Positions 10,634 through 22,680 of a stretch of 64,000 nt of DNA are shown here, piece by piece; the first letter of the stretch is position 1; every line of letters begins with the position of its first letter. Both the position numbers and the translations under genes were made by a program. The stretch lies in the NCBI RefSeq assembly GCF_000182565.1, contig NW_015971538.1:1341230-1405229 (forward strand). The letters run 5' to 3'. The notes under the pieces were generated by a model. That model had not been told where the DNA came from, did not search any database, and saw only the letters and a program-made list of their open reading frames with translations. This DNA is from Spizellomyces punctatus DAOM BR117. Its lineage: Eukaryota > Chytridiomycota > Chytridiomycetes > Spizellomycetales > Spizellomycetaceae.

Positions 10634-12442
10634 ATGAGCGTACAATGTACTTGGCTATGGGCGGTTCTGCTGGTGTATCTTGCGGGGGCGGTTGAAGCGT
10701 CCTCGTCTTCGGCCACAATCGATTATGGTCGCATTGGTCACGATCGTACAGCGTCAGGGCAGTTAATGGTGCTGCCAGATGTTGAATTTCGGAATGCGAG
10801 TTCTTGGATCATAGGTGTCGCATTAGTGGCCGTCGTCGGTATTGGATTGGGGTTGGTGTTGGGTCATATCGGCAAGGTGAGATGAAGTGCGTTCTCTGGT
10901 TGATCACCATTACCATGAGACTAATTGGTCCTGTGGCAGATGCGAATGCACCGTTCTTGGATATCGAGTCCTTCACCAAGTCTCTTGGATGTAGCATGGA
11001 ATGGGCGTTGCCTGCCGCCCATACCATCCGCGCAGACTCCCTCATATGATACAACTTTTACCCAAGGGCTCGACAAGGAGGAGCAACAGGAAAGCGCCAG
11101 AACAAGATCCTTGAATCATCCTGTAGACATAGCATCCTCAGAGGATGACCCGCCTGGTCCTGGGTCTTCGCCACATCCCTGCGACCAACACGATGCTTTT
11201 ACACCTCATCATCTGCCTTTGAACCTTGTATCATCCTCGACCCGTCCGGAGTCTCCCAGCTTGGAATGCATTCAAGATCAATCATCACACACAACTGCCG
11301 CTGCTGCTGAACCTGCTGGCCTACAACAACCAGCACCTTCCTTGTCTACACCGGCATCGGCTATACTGGATTCACCCGCTGCAAGCACGAAATCGAATTC
11401 TCGGAAGAAAAACAGACACTCTCGGAACAACTCGTTTGCAACTTCCCTCGATGGCTCAACAACAACTTCTACCGCTGCAAGCGCGACGAAACCAAAGCCA
11501 AACCCATCACCACGTTCATCTTCGACTGGAATTCCACGGTCTGGCGGCGGCAACGATAAACGCCGTGCTGCGAAAGCAGGTCAAAACACGCACGATTATT
11601 CGGCAAACCAGCCTCCTACAGCGATCAACAATAAAAATCGTCACGGCCGAGACTTGCACAAATCTGCGTCGACTACGCAATTACAGCTACCATCATCCCG
11701 AAACGAGAAAAGACCGGTGAACGAGTACAGAGAGTTGAAACAAGTGACAAGGGCCAAAGCGTCTCATGCTAGGTCCTTCTCTGGCTCACATTTGGAATCC
11801 ACCGCCGCTACCGCACGTAAGCATTATGATCAACAACCAGAGACTTCCCAGCAACATACCTTTGCTGCATCGCCCATCCGGGGAGCGGCCTGGTCGTCTT
11901 CGTTTTCTACCGCTACAAGTCCTTCCAACCGTTTGCATACTGCCTCGATTAAGGCTGTATCACCTCCTCCGGGTTTGTCTGAACCAGACGTCTCGGCTGC
12001 TCGATATCATCATGGATGGACACGTTCGGCTCCGTCACCCCCACCTTCCTATGAAGCTGTCATGGAGGAAGCCCGTCGAGAAACCTCTGTCAAGCGGACC
12101 GGTTTCGGCCAACAGCAATGGTACTCGCCTTTTGTCTCTGGATTGAGTCTTGATCTGGATTTGAACAATCGTGCCCGCGGACATGGGCACGAGTCGAGAG
12201 TTATCAAACCGGATGCGCATTCGTCGGAGGAGCAAGTGACTGTTCCTTCTTCGACACCAGTCGGATATGCTCCACCTCTACATGCACCAGGTTTTCATAC
12301 AGGGTCAAAGGGAGGTCAAGACAAGGGCGTGGTTTCCAGGCTTAGACGACAACAAACCCGACAGGACGGGGCACAGCAAGGACAACAGTTTAGTTTATTC
12401 GACAGACGTCTCTCTTTTACGGTTGGTCGTAGTGACAGTTAA
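10634..12442 (+). CDS. Single-pass membrane protein with signal peptide and a PPSY (WW-binding) cytosolic tail
   Basis: Two exons (10634-10876 and 10940-12442; GTGAGA donor, GTGGCAG acceptor, phase 0) encode about 581 residues. The N-terminus (residues 1-22) is a signal peptide ending near AGAVEA. A short Ser-rich lumenal part follows, then one membrane helix at about 57-77 (SWIIGVALVAVVGIGLG). The next 500 residues are low-complexity, rich in Ser, Thr, Pro and basic residues, and contain the motif PPPSYEAVMEE near residue 447. PPxY motifs bind WW domains of Nedd4/Rsp5-type ubiquitin ligases, so a membrane adaptor for cargo ubiquitination is a reasonable inference. No enzymatic domain is visible. 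The start was chosen because the ATG at 10634 gives a clean signal peptide. Confidence 0.7.
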
Positions 12443-13043
12443 TGATATCTACTTAAAAGCATTTTATAGCTGGATGGAGGCTTGCGCATGGTGGGCCTGT
12501 AGACCAGGGTAGACGTGATAGTATTTTGTATAGGCGGTTTCTTTTTCTTCCAAAGTATTCCAAGGTGTTTCCTTGTGAGTGCTTTTGTTGTGTATAGTAG
12601 ACATACCCGGTTCATTTAAAAGATATTATTCTCGCAACTGTACCTACTTGTGGCTGTTGTTCTTGTCACTTGTTTTGGTGGTCCTCGTCGTTGTAACAAC
12701 GATCATGAAGATAAACAAATCCCATAACGGGGGATCCACGTTTCACACGTGACTTCTGTCACCAGGTAACAGTGACCCTGAATGAGGTCAACCGCTCATG
12801 TTTCCGCCTGTGTTCGCAAAGGCGAACGAAAGATCGTGGGGGGAGACATCTTTTTTCTTCGCTTCTAGACTTGGGATAAGGAAGGCGTAGAGTAGTCCAC
12901 GCGGATTCCTAGTTTATTTTCTATTTCAGCCAATTGGCATTGCCTTTCCCCTCGCCGTTCGTCTTCCCAAGACCTTGTCAACCACGACTGGGCTTCAACC
13001 GCTACACCGCTAACCACCAGCAGAATCCCGCCCATCTCCCAAT
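12443..13043. other. Intergenic region and probable promoter of the OSR1-like kinase
   Basis: No gene is seen in this 600-bp gap. It contains a CACGTG core near 12,746 (TTTCACACGTGACTTC), nearby GTCACC/GTAACAGTGACC inverted elements, and a C/T-rich stretch just before the kinase ATG. Confidence 0.4.
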
Positions 13044-15759
13044 ATGTCGTATATCGGGTCACCACCCCGCTCCTCCTTTGGCCAGCGGAAGCCGTCAATT
13101 GTTGAACGCGCGTCCAATGCCATTGAACAGAAATTGGGCGGAACGGCTCTACGACGGGTGGCGACGACGCCGGCTAGCTACGGGTCGGGGGGACTGAAGG
13201 ATGTCCAAAGTGCTAGTGTGGGTAGTTTAGTGGAGGAGAATTATTCAATGTGCGTTGATGATTATGAAGTTGGAGAACCGATAGGTACTAGAGCTTGTGG
13301 GACCGATGCACTCCGCCTATGAGGTCACTAAGTGTCCTATTTTATTAATGCAGGATATGGATCTTCGGCTGTGGTTTATATTGCCCGGTATAAGCCAACG
13401 AACAAGGCGGTAGGAATTAAGATGATTGATTTGGATATGTTTGAGCGAAATCAGATTGATGAGTTACGGGTAGGGTTTGCGTCTTCCTTTTGTGGTTTCA
13501 TCCGTGTATTATTGACTTGTTTACATTCTTATCAATGGACAGAGAGAAATTCAGATAATGAGCTTGTCAAAGCATCCCAATCTCCTCCCTGTATTTGGCT
13601 CGTTCGTGCACGGTTCCAAACTTTACATTGTCACGCCTTTCCTCTCTGCCGGATCATGTCTAGATATTATGAAAACCGCCTTTCAAGATGGCATGGACGA
13701 AGTCTCTATCGCAACCATTCTCAAGCAGGCCCTTGAGGGACTCGTTTACCTCCACAAAAACGGTCTAATCCACCGTGATGTGAAAGCCGGAAACCTCCTC
13801 ATTCACGAAGATGGTTTAGTCCAATTGGCAGATTTTGGTGTCAGTTCCTCGTTGATGGATACCGGGGAGCGTAAGGGTCTAAGAAAGACTTTTGTGGGCA
13901 CACCATGTTGGATGGCTCCGGAGGTTATGGAGCAGAGCGGCTATGATTATAAAGCAGACATATGGAGTTTTGGGATTACGGCTTTGGAATTGGCTACAGG
14001 ACACGCACCGTTTGCAAAGTTTCCTCCCATCAAGGTTTGTTCCTGTATCTTCTGTAGTGTACTGATCGTATGAGCATGTGGGCCAATGAATTCTAATGTT
14101 TGGTACAGGTGCTGATGCTGACACTCCAAAATGATCCGCCAACATTGGACCGCGATTCCACAAAGCACAGATATTCTAAAACATTCAAAGAAATGATCGA
14201 TCTGTGCTTGGTGAAAGATCCAGCTAAACGGTGAACATGCGGTCTTTTTGGTAGATTATTGGATACAGTCACTGAATTCTCATTTTTGCCATTATAGACC
14301 TACAGCCGAAAAACTGTTGTCGCATCCCTTCTTTAAACAGGCGGCTAAGAAACGCCAATACCTTGTCGTGTCACTGTTGCAGAACTTGCCGCCAATAACA
14401 CAGCGTCAACACAATAGAAGTATGTTTGGTTGCTGTTCAGATAAGGGCCCTTTTGATTTCCGCTGACTCGCTGGAATATTAGGAGGATCACACCCTCAGA
14501 AGGACGGATCATATTCCAAAGGTGTTTCGTGGGACTTTAGTACTGCAGCCGAAGAGCTCGGAATGCAACCCGGCAAGGAGGGAAGCAAGGACGCGATGAT
14601 TCGCACATTCTTGTCGGAGAGCTCTGTGGATTCAACCACAAGCTCAGACTCTCTGAATATCGAAGAGGGCACAAGTAATGGTAGTGGTAGAGAACGAGGT
14701 GTGAGTTTCGCTCCTAGTGTTGCTGTTGTAGGCGGCGGTGCCGAGCCATTAGCTGCTCCCGCGGTAAAAAAGAGCCGATTTATTGTGGATAGCCCCAGCG
14801 GTGCTTCATATCCAACATTGGCTGTCGATGTCACAAGCGCACCGGGAACTCCTACCGGTGCTCAGACGCCGGTGGAGAATGCGGTGGTAGACTCTTCATC
14901 AACGCCAAGTTCGCAAACGCCGCCGTCATCCAATGTGTCCCCTGTTGCTGGGGAAGTAAGAAAGGGACGGTTTAGTGTCAATCAATCGGCACCAAGTGGC
15001 ATAAATCCGTCAGCTCCATCAGTGCTACCCGACACGTCGCGACAGGTGGGGTCTCCGGCAGATGCCGTGGCACCAAAGTTGAGCGACGATGGATCTACAG
15101 GTAGGCTCTTTTTTGCAACCGGGTGTAAGCATGTACCAATATTTATAGTCCTTGCGGTTTCCAGTGGAACGAAAGCCAAGCCGTTTTGCAGTCCAAACTC
15201 TCTCCACTACGTCATCCAGCCCCGCCACCCCCTCAGCTGGTTCACAAGACTCCATCACAACCCGAACCCTGGACCGAAGAGGCCGATTCGAAGTAACAAC
15301 GGGGGACAACTCCCCGATTCCGCAGGCAATAACCCTGGACCAGCTCATACGCCAGAATGAATTGCAGCGAAATCTCCTCAATGATATGATTGCGGCACTT
15401 GGACGGAATGGATTGACACTTGAAGCCTTGGGAGTGTCGGTCCCCGCTGGTGTCTTTGAGGTGAATACACCTGGAGAGAAACCCAGTCCGTCGCTGGGTC
15501 CTACGAGGAGTTTAAGTGGAGCAAGTATGGACGGGTTTGGGGTAAGACAGCGCAAATAGGTTAAATATGTACAGGTATTCGGATTTTTTTAACCTCCACT
15601 TTATTTTAGTTGGATAAAGCTCAACCCAGCGCCGACTCGCTGAAGCGCGAAAATGACCAGCTGCGACAAGAAGTGGCTCAGTTGAGACGTGAAGTGGAAC
15701 TTTTTAGGAAGGGGGACGCACACGTGAAGGGCGTGAGTAGCGGGGTGGACGGTATTTGA
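13044..15759 (+). CDS. STE20-type serine/threonine kinase, OSR1/SPAK/Fray family
   Basis: Eight exons (13044-13284, 13354-13469, 13543-14034, 14109-14230, 14298-14419, 14483-15100, 15165-15541, 15610-15759) keep phase and give about 745 residues. The kinase domain spans roughly residues 72-350: Gly loop [13 protein letters not shown] lysine, [16 protein letters not shown], the activation-loop signature [16 protein letters not shown], and [14 protein letters not shown]. The last two are hallmarks of OSR1/SPAK/Fray kinases, which control ion transport and cell volume in animals. The Ser/Thr-rich tail holds four [SG]RFxV motifs (about residues 462, 526, 577 and 611) and ends in a short coiled coil ([21 protein letters not shown]). 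No CCT/OSR1_C domain is visible. The family call is strong; the substrate in this organism is unknown. Confidence 0.92.
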
Positions 15760-16770
15760 GAACTTGTAAACATTAATTTGTGCATCGCGTCCTTTCTGTA
15801 TTTTTTGTTTGGCGTCATGGTTGTGGGTTGGGACGCGAGTTGGATGAAAGGAGTATTGTATCGTGGCTGGGGGGTGCGGTGGGACGTATATAAGTCTGTT
15901 ATTTGTATAGTGCCATCGGAGAGCATGCTTGAAAAGCACAGATAATGCAATTAGAACCATTATGAGCCACTGTATGTCATGGCGGCATTCATAGCGCTTA
16001 TGTATGTGCCTTGGGTTGGAAGGTGTGCAACAATGTCTTCTTCTAGCGAGGCTCTTCAAATTCCGTATCTTTCACGCATATTGGCTTCCAAGCTGGCTTC
16101 CACGGTGGATCTTATCCCCTTGTTTCCATTGCAAAAGCCGTACGTCCATTTTCTGCATTCGCAGCACGTCGGATGTATTCAAGGAGTAAATCACCGTCCT
16201 TTCATTGAATCGATTCGCTCAACATCCTGGTATGGTGCTGGATGTGTTAAGATATGGTTTTGATCCAGATGTGAAGACTCAAAAGAGTTAATGAAGGAAT
16301 TGTACAAGTTTCTAAATTTCTTTCACATTATTTTATCATATTTCGTGTTTGCTTGGAAAATGTGAGAAGGATAAGTGTCATGATACACACACATCTTCCT
16401 GAAAGCACTAATATCTACACTTGATGTGTATCAGAATGTGAACACGGAAGACTGTTCACGAGCCATTGAAGCCCTTTTTGATAACGCATACCGAGGTTAT
16501 ATTCCGCATACAAATAGAGAAGACTCTACTGCAAACTCCTTCCCCCAGATTGCAACAGTGTTAGTTGAGGCAACGCTTGACAACAACCGTTGCTTCCTTT
16601 GCTGCATATCTGTCGCCCGAAGGCAGCAAGCATCTTGAACCCAGCCGACCGCGCTACTAAGCCATAGTCACGTGCCCCTTCTCCAATTCAACCTCGGCCA
16701 CCGCAGCAACGATAGCTTTCCTCCCTTTTCGGACGTTGATCATCCATCCATCCATCTTTGACTTTACGCC
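15760..16770. other. 1-kb gap without a convincing gene
   Basis: Only short frames with no recognisable content are found here. The last ~130 bp before the eS28 start is pyrimidine-rich and contains a CCATCCATCCATC tract just upstream of its ATG, as expected for a ribosomal protein promoter and leader. A CACGTG lies near 16,670. Confidence 0.5.
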
Positions 16771-17454
16771 ATGGTGAGTTGCTGTTGATGGGGGCAGGTG
16801 ACGGAGGTGAAGGCGTTCTGTGCTGTGTCCTGGGAGATCTCGATGAAACGGATGGATGGAAGGACGTTGGACGAGGCATGGAACATGTGCGAGCATGAAA
16901 TTGCAAAAGGGGAATTTGACGATATTTAGTTGGACTGCAGGAACGAGAAGATATTTTGAGGACTAGGTGGACTCTCTGGAGAAATGCAGGCGACCTGAGC
17001 TCGTTAGGGTGAATGCAAAACCAGAATGGGGGCAGAAGCGGGAAGATAGTGACAGATCACCCCCCATTATCTCAACAACTCCCACGCAATACCTTCAACC
17101 GATCTTAACCACATCACCTCTTACAGGACACAAAAAGCGCAGTCCCCAAGCTTGCCCGCGTTGTCAAGGTTTTGGGTCGTACCGGCTCCCGGTAAGGCGA
17201 GGTGGCTACATGTTGACAATATCCGCCTGTATTGACTTGACTGTCCGGGTATCCTTAGCGGAGGAGTGACCCAAGTCCGTGTCGAATTCATGGACGACAC
17301 CAACCGATCCATTATTCGGAACGTGAAGGGTCCCGTGCGTGAAAACGGTATGTTCCTAGGTTGCAGCCTTATATAGAGGGCTCTTTTTCACATCTGGTCA
17401 TTAGACATTCTCACCCTCCTCGAATCTGAGCGTGAAGCCCGTCGTCTCCGTTAA
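16771..17454 (+). CDS. RPS28: 40S ribosomal protein eS28
   Basis: Four coding exons (16771-16773, 17127-17191, 17259-17347, 17405-17454) encode the complete 68-residue eS28. It begins [18 protein letters not shown] and ends SEREARRLR, with the conserved [22 protein letters not shown] core split over two slices of sequence. The protein sits near the mRNA exit channel of the small subunit. The first coding exon is only the ATG and is followed at once by a GTGAGT donor. Intron 1 is 353 nt, much longer than introns 2 and 3 (67 and 57 nt). The length is exactly that of the family. Confidence 0.97.
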
Positions 17455-17907
17455 GAAGATGGATGCGATTGTGAGGGTCTTCTTGTCTTTCTCTGGCTGG
17501 GCTGTCCACCTGTAATTGTTGCTTCCTACGTCTGATATGAAAGGCTGAGAGGAAGGGGATGCCTAGACGTGGAAAGATCGGATGGTGTATTTTCTGCATT
17601 GTCAATAAATTTGTTACTGGACGCCACCATTTCCCGTTTTCTACCAGCTTCTGCTGAAAGTGTACCTGGTTGACTCGGAAACTGCACTCTGACTCCTGAT
17701 CAGGTCCATATTTGGCTATGACGCATAGATGTAGAAGCCCGTGAGACAGGCGCGCACCAAAGCCAGTACAACGGAAAATGCGAAAAACGTGCGTGAGAGT
17801 GGATTCTAAGTCCTCTATAAATACTTGGGTCCCACTATTGACCCGTGAAATTGAGGCAATACCCCACAAGTGCTCCAAAAGCCCCCCAATGATCTACCTA
17901 ATCTATG

Positions 17908-19665
17908 CTAATCCTTTTTGATATGTCTGTCTCCGATATGACGTTCATACATTCTACCTAAGAAGCGCTCGATGCCGTATGCCATGTAGTGGGCACGTGG
18001 GGCAGAAAGAATATCGTACATGTGATTTGCATTCTGGTTGGGACATAAGTGTCTGTCAGATTTAAGACGGAGATAAAACGTAAAGAAGTACTACGTACAG
18101 GGAATTCCACATAGCAAATTGGCTCTTTGGAGATCTTCTTGTAACTTTGGACGAAATCGCGAACGGAACGGAATGGGACGAGAATGTCGGCGCGGCCGCT
18201 GTAAACAAAGGTATGAAGTGAGGACCACGTAAAAGACATATTCTCCCGAGGTGCGAAACACTTACTGGAACAGTAAAAAGGGAGGCAACTGTTCTGTCCC
18301 ATTGACAGCTTTAGGCATTTTGGATCCTTCCTCTTTTGTATCCGCGGCCGTCACCTTTTCTCCCAAACTGGCGGCGTTACTCCTTCTCCGCTCCGCCTCC
18401 ATCTGCTTCAATAGGATGACTGGACTCGAGAGTTTGAGGAATTCTTCATTGGGGGTGAAGCCTTCTTCCTTGCCCAAAATCTGTTTCGCAAACCAGTCCT
18501 GGAATTTATGTCTCCAGTAGCGTTTGTGGTTTGTCAAATCAAGAACGGCATTGATGCCAACACATGCTTGAACAGATGTATCGACAGATTCAAAGCCGGG
18601 TTGGTAGAACGGGTCGTTTTGTGTCATGGCTGCCATGGCTGCCAAATGTCCACCGGCAGAGTTACCGGCCAACGCAACAAAATTTGGGTCACCTCCGTAT
18701 CGCCCAATATTCTGTCTAACCCACCTAATGGCCCGTTTGACATCAATGAGGTGATCGGGGTATTTGGCGTGCGGCGAAAGCCGGTAATTTACGGAGACGA
18801 CGACCCAGCGCTTAAGGGCGAGGTAAGAGATGAATGGTGGGGAAATCGTTTTATCGCCCATCGACCAGGAGCCACCGTGTATGAATATGAGGACTGGGCG
18901 GTGCCGGGGATAGCTTGGGTGGATGTGGACGTCCAAGGACATGTAGGGTTCCGCGGCTGGACCGGCTTGTTTCAACTCTTCCTCAGAGGCGTAAACAACT
19001 GGAATAGTGGCTGGTTAGCGCTTACGCTGCACCTCGCTCCGTGTAGGAAATCATCAACTTACTGTCGGGATGGACCATGACATTTCTGGCCGACCAAAAG
19101 GGATTTAACAAGCGAAACCAATAGCCGAGGCTGCCCATCCACAACAAAGCTATTAATCCCTATCCTCTGCGAGATCTCCTTCAATGCAATTGAAACCTAC
19201 TGAAAGAATCCCGGAGGATCATGCGAATCCGCAGCCCGAAAAACTTTGGTCTGTTCCTCCACGACATAACGGGCGAAATAGCATTGAAGAAATAATCCCC
19301 AGATGGTCAGAAAGACGACGATATCAAGGCGATACAGCCAGTTCGAGTATGCAAGTTCGAATACTCCGACTTTGGTTGCAAAGTAGAGGATGAGGAATTT
19401 AAAAAAGAGAAACACTTGCGGAAATTCGGTTCTTTAAAAAGAACACAAGGTTGTGAGTGGGGGAGTTGGAACACTTTTCGGCCAAAGGTTTCGTTGGCTC
19501 ATATCTCAAGTTCTAAGAGACTTACATCAAAGTTGATAGAATCAGGACATTGAAACGATATTTCCTTGAACTGTTTGCAGGAGAAGGAAGTTGGGACAAG
19601 ACGCACAGGAGCCCTGTTAACCCCACAGAGAGGGCATACAGGGTCGCGTAGACCGCTGTGAGCAT
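17908..19665 (-). CDS. Membrane-anchored alpha/beta hydrolase (esterase/lipase)
   Basis: The catalytic exon (about 18975-18262) has the oxyanion motif HGGSWSMGD, the nucleophile elbow GNSAGGHLAA (Ser) and the YRLSPHAKYP and DPNFVALAG strands of the carboxylesterase-type alpha/beta hydrolases. Two further exons add the acid (HGRADILVPF) and the histidine (NANHMYDILSAPRAHYM). N-terminal exons (from ATG 19665) carry at least two hydrophobic helices (for example YATLYALSVGLTGLLCVL and FKFLILYFATKVGVF), so the enzyme is probably anchored in a membrane. The junction between the second exon (ending about 19201) and the exon at about 19145-19063 cannot be joined in phase with a normal GT donor. Either a weak donor is used upstream or the frame is damaged. 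Substrate cannot be told from sequence. Confidence 0.8.
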
Positions 19666-20560
19666 TGGAGATTGGAGGGTTTTTGGTTGGGAAGTGAGTA
19701 ACGATGAGGTTTACAGATGGGAGACAAGAGAAACCTCCTGGTGTTATTTAAACAAGAAGAATCGGGTAAAAAAGTCGACAAAGGCCAAGAATGCTCAGAA
19801 AGCTTCGCTCTGACCGCAACTTTCCTAAAGTTGCTTATTGATTGAAATTTCAAAATGGGATATTTGGCTGAGAATTTGTGTCGCGTTTTCTTTCTTGTTT
19901 GTTTTCCTTCAAGATGGAGGGGAGGAGAGGAAGAGAGATGGAAGAGCAAAAGGTGAATTGCCAAAGGATGGACTCAAGAAAGGATTCAATGGGAAGTAGG
20001 AAGCGAACATGGATCATGACCCTCTTTAGAGAATGATCCACCACATTATAATTGAAACATTGGAATAAAAGTTGCTTGGAGAGATTCATCCATGTTCAGC
20101 ACCATTGGGTACCCTTTAGCACCTTGCAGGACGTTGCATCTTGGGCTATATCACCTTGTTGAGGTTTGATTACATGGGAATACACTGAGAAGCCTATGAT
20201 ACGAGGTGTTCTAATTGACGGACAGGTTTTACACGTTCTGCATACTGGCTCTAGGCTTCAAAAGAGACAGCAGATCTTGACTCTCCTTGCCATGCACAAG
20301 AACCGTATTAAAAGACCTTTGCATGATATCCATCTCCTCTCAAGCCAACGTACTTCTTGGACTATTCGCACCAGAACACCTTTTGAACGTTTGAGCGGTG
20401 GTGGCACAATCACATTGATATTGCAAATCATTGCCACCGACACGTGACACAAGCCGAACGCCAAAACATTTGCAGAATTCCAACTGTCGGATTTCCTTCC
20501 TCTCGCAACGACCGTTGGAAAGTCATCCCTCACATCTTTCCGTCGAATCCATCGTACGCC
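19666..20560. other. Divergent promoter region between the hydrolase and uS11
   Basis: No coding sequence was found in about 900 bp. The two flanking genes start on either side, so this is a shared upstream region. Confidence 0.5.
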
Positions 20561-21608
20561 ATGGTGAGTAACAGTCCAGATATCATTGATGGAGAGAGAA
20601 CGCTGCAAGTGGAATGAGTGAATGGATGGATGGATGGATGGATAGAAGGATGGATGCGATCGACACTCAGGAATAGTACCGGAAATAATTCAAATGAAAT
20701 CCGCTCATGGAGAAATATAAGCTGGCTCAACGGGGAGGAGAAAGGCACGGGGGAGACTAACGGGTAGACGATAGGAACATCGGCGGAAATGAATGGGACA
20801 TGCGATAATGCAACCCCTATTTGGCCGAATGAGATGCTGATTGCTCTTTCCTCGTCTTCTGTCACCAGCCACCAAAAGCTCCCAAGCCGGCTGAAGAGAA
20901 CATCAAGCTCGGACCTCAGGTCCGTGAGGGTGAAAACGTCTTTGGCGTCGCCCACATCTTCGCCAGCTTCAACGACACTTTTGTCCACGTTACCGATATG
21001 ACTGGCCGTGAAACGATCTCCCGTGTCACTGGTAGGTTCAATCTTCTTTCTTAGTTTCATTACCCGCCGGGTTCGACGTGGTGCCTTGTTTGCATCCTTC
21101 CTACGTTACCCCGGTTTGGTACCAGAACAGGAACCTTTCCGGGGAAAGTGGCGTACGGGACATGTCGAATCGGACTAGTGGTGAAACACGTAATCCGTGA
21201 AAGAGCAGTTGAATGACCGATGCCCTCGCCACTTTTCCCCCTTGTTGCGCGATAGGTGGTATGAAGGTGAAGGCCGACCGTGACGAGTCCTCTCCCTACG
21301 CGGCCATGTTGGCGGCTCAGGACGTTGCCCTGAAGTGCAAGGAGGTCGGCATCACCGCCGTTCACATCAAGCTCCGTGCTACCGGTGGTAACGGTACCAA
21401 GACTCCCGGTCCTGGTGCGCAGAGTGCTCTCCGTGCTCTTGCCCGTAGCGGCTTGAGGATCGGCCGTATTGGTATGTGATCCTCTGTGCCAGTTATGTGA
21501 TTGCGTGGCTACAAGTACTAATTCGATCTTCTTTGTACAGAGGATGTGACTCCCATCCCCACTGACAGCACCCGCAGAAAGGGTGGTCGTCGTGGTCGTC
21601 GTTTGTAA
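20561..21608 (+). CDS. RPS14: 40S ribosomal protein uS11
   Basis: Exons 20561-20563 (ATG alone), 20869-21031, 21256-21471 and 21541-21608 join in phase into a complete uS11 of about 149 residues. It begins [16 protein letters not shown], has the [19 protein letters not shown] and [13 protein letters not shown] segments, and ends in the conserved basic tail [11 protein letters not shown]. It is a small-subunit platform protein that contacts the decoding-site helices. As in eS28, the first coding exon is just the start codon with a GTGAGT donor. Intron 1 holds an (ATGG)n microsatellite at about 20,624-20,645. Confidence 0.97.
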
Positions 21609-21785
21609 GCTATCCGCGATCATATGTCGGTCTTCAGATTTGCTTTGTTCGCACTGTGCGGCAGGCATGCTACAGTTTCTGGGGGGAATCTGGAATGGCT
21701 CACTGTACACATCTATAATAAACGAGTCTGAGAACTAATTGGATTTCTGTTTGGACACTGTACATTTGGCTGCATATAACCTGGT

Positions 21786-22474
21786 CTAAATCACCCTCTC
21801 AATCTTCTTGATTACCACCCCCAAAGCTAATTGTGCTGACTCTTCTGGCTTTACATCCATCTTCAAATCCTTAATTTTACCACCTGGCTCTACCACGACA
21901 TGGGATCTCTTGATCCCAATTTTGTTGCCCTTCTCGTCGGTTGTAGCCAGACCCAATGCTCCTGCGAATCGAAAGCCTGCATCCGTAAGCAGGTTGAATA
22001 TGAATCCTTGTTGGTGTTTCCACCTGGAGTGAACGGTGGGAGTATCTCCACTATTTCACGCATTCGCATCAATAGCCTCATCAACAGTGTTGCAGGGGTC
22101 CGTCTTGGCTTACCTTACGCCAAACACTTGATAATCCGCCGAGTTGAAAGTTTTCCACGTCTCTTGAAATACAGTTGCTTGCTTCAGGCACCCGGGTGTG
22201 TCTGCCTACAAAACGCCAGTATCCAACCATGAGCGCTTAATGCAATGCGCTTACCACAGGACCCAAAACAAAATTGGGAAGAACCTACTTTTGAGAAAAA
22301 GAAAAACACCGCCCCACGCTTTTCTACAACCTGTCTCAATGCAACATTCTCGTCCCGTTCATCCTTCAATACCAAATCGGGTATCGTACCACCTTCATAG
22401 AGGGACTGGGATGTCGATTGTTGAGATGTCGTCTCGGTGCGTGTTGCAGCAGCTGGCTGGATAGGAGCCGGCAT
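21786..22474 (-). CDS. Peroxiredoxin of the PrxQ/BCP (Dot5-like) type
   Basis: Three exons (22474-22289, 22205-22114, 22023-21786) encode about 171 residues. After a Thr/Ser/Gln-rich leader comes LYEGGTIPDLVLKDE, then the peroxidatic site ADTPGC and the strand YQVFGV. The protein ends with FIFNLLTDAGFRFAGALG and IKRSHVVVEPGGKI. Such thiol peroxidases reduce peroxides; yeast Dot5 is nuclear. The usual resolving Cys five residues after the peroxidatic Cys is absent (the sequence reads GCLKQAT), pointing to 1-Cys chemistry. About ten residues normally found after FGV are missing from the simplest splice, so a microexon in the 90-nt second intron is possible. The ATG at 22474 is the first in frame. 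Confidence 0.88.
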
Positions 22475-22680
22475 GATACTCGTTTGATAAGAGCTAAACT
22501 GTTGGTAAACGGTAATGAAAGTTGATGAAATTGGGACCAGGTAAAGACTGGGCAGTGGGAGCAAAAAAGTGAAGGAATAGCCTCAAAATGTTGGTGTGCA
22601 GGGTCGGGTGGCTTTGCAGCCCGATGACGTGAGCGCGTCACTTGGTTTTGACCTGTCAGTGATCGGGCGGATTATGTAAA

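Noticed and set aside
16637-16665. tRNA-like stretch (GAACCCAGCCGACCGCGCTACTAAGCC)
   Set aside because: It recalls the end of a tRNA on the minus strand, but no D-stem pairing, anticodon arm or T-arm can be folded around it.
16774-17126. Possible intronic snoRNA in the long first intron of eS28
   Set aside because: Boxes resembling C and D are present singly but not with the right spacing or a terminal stem; not supported.
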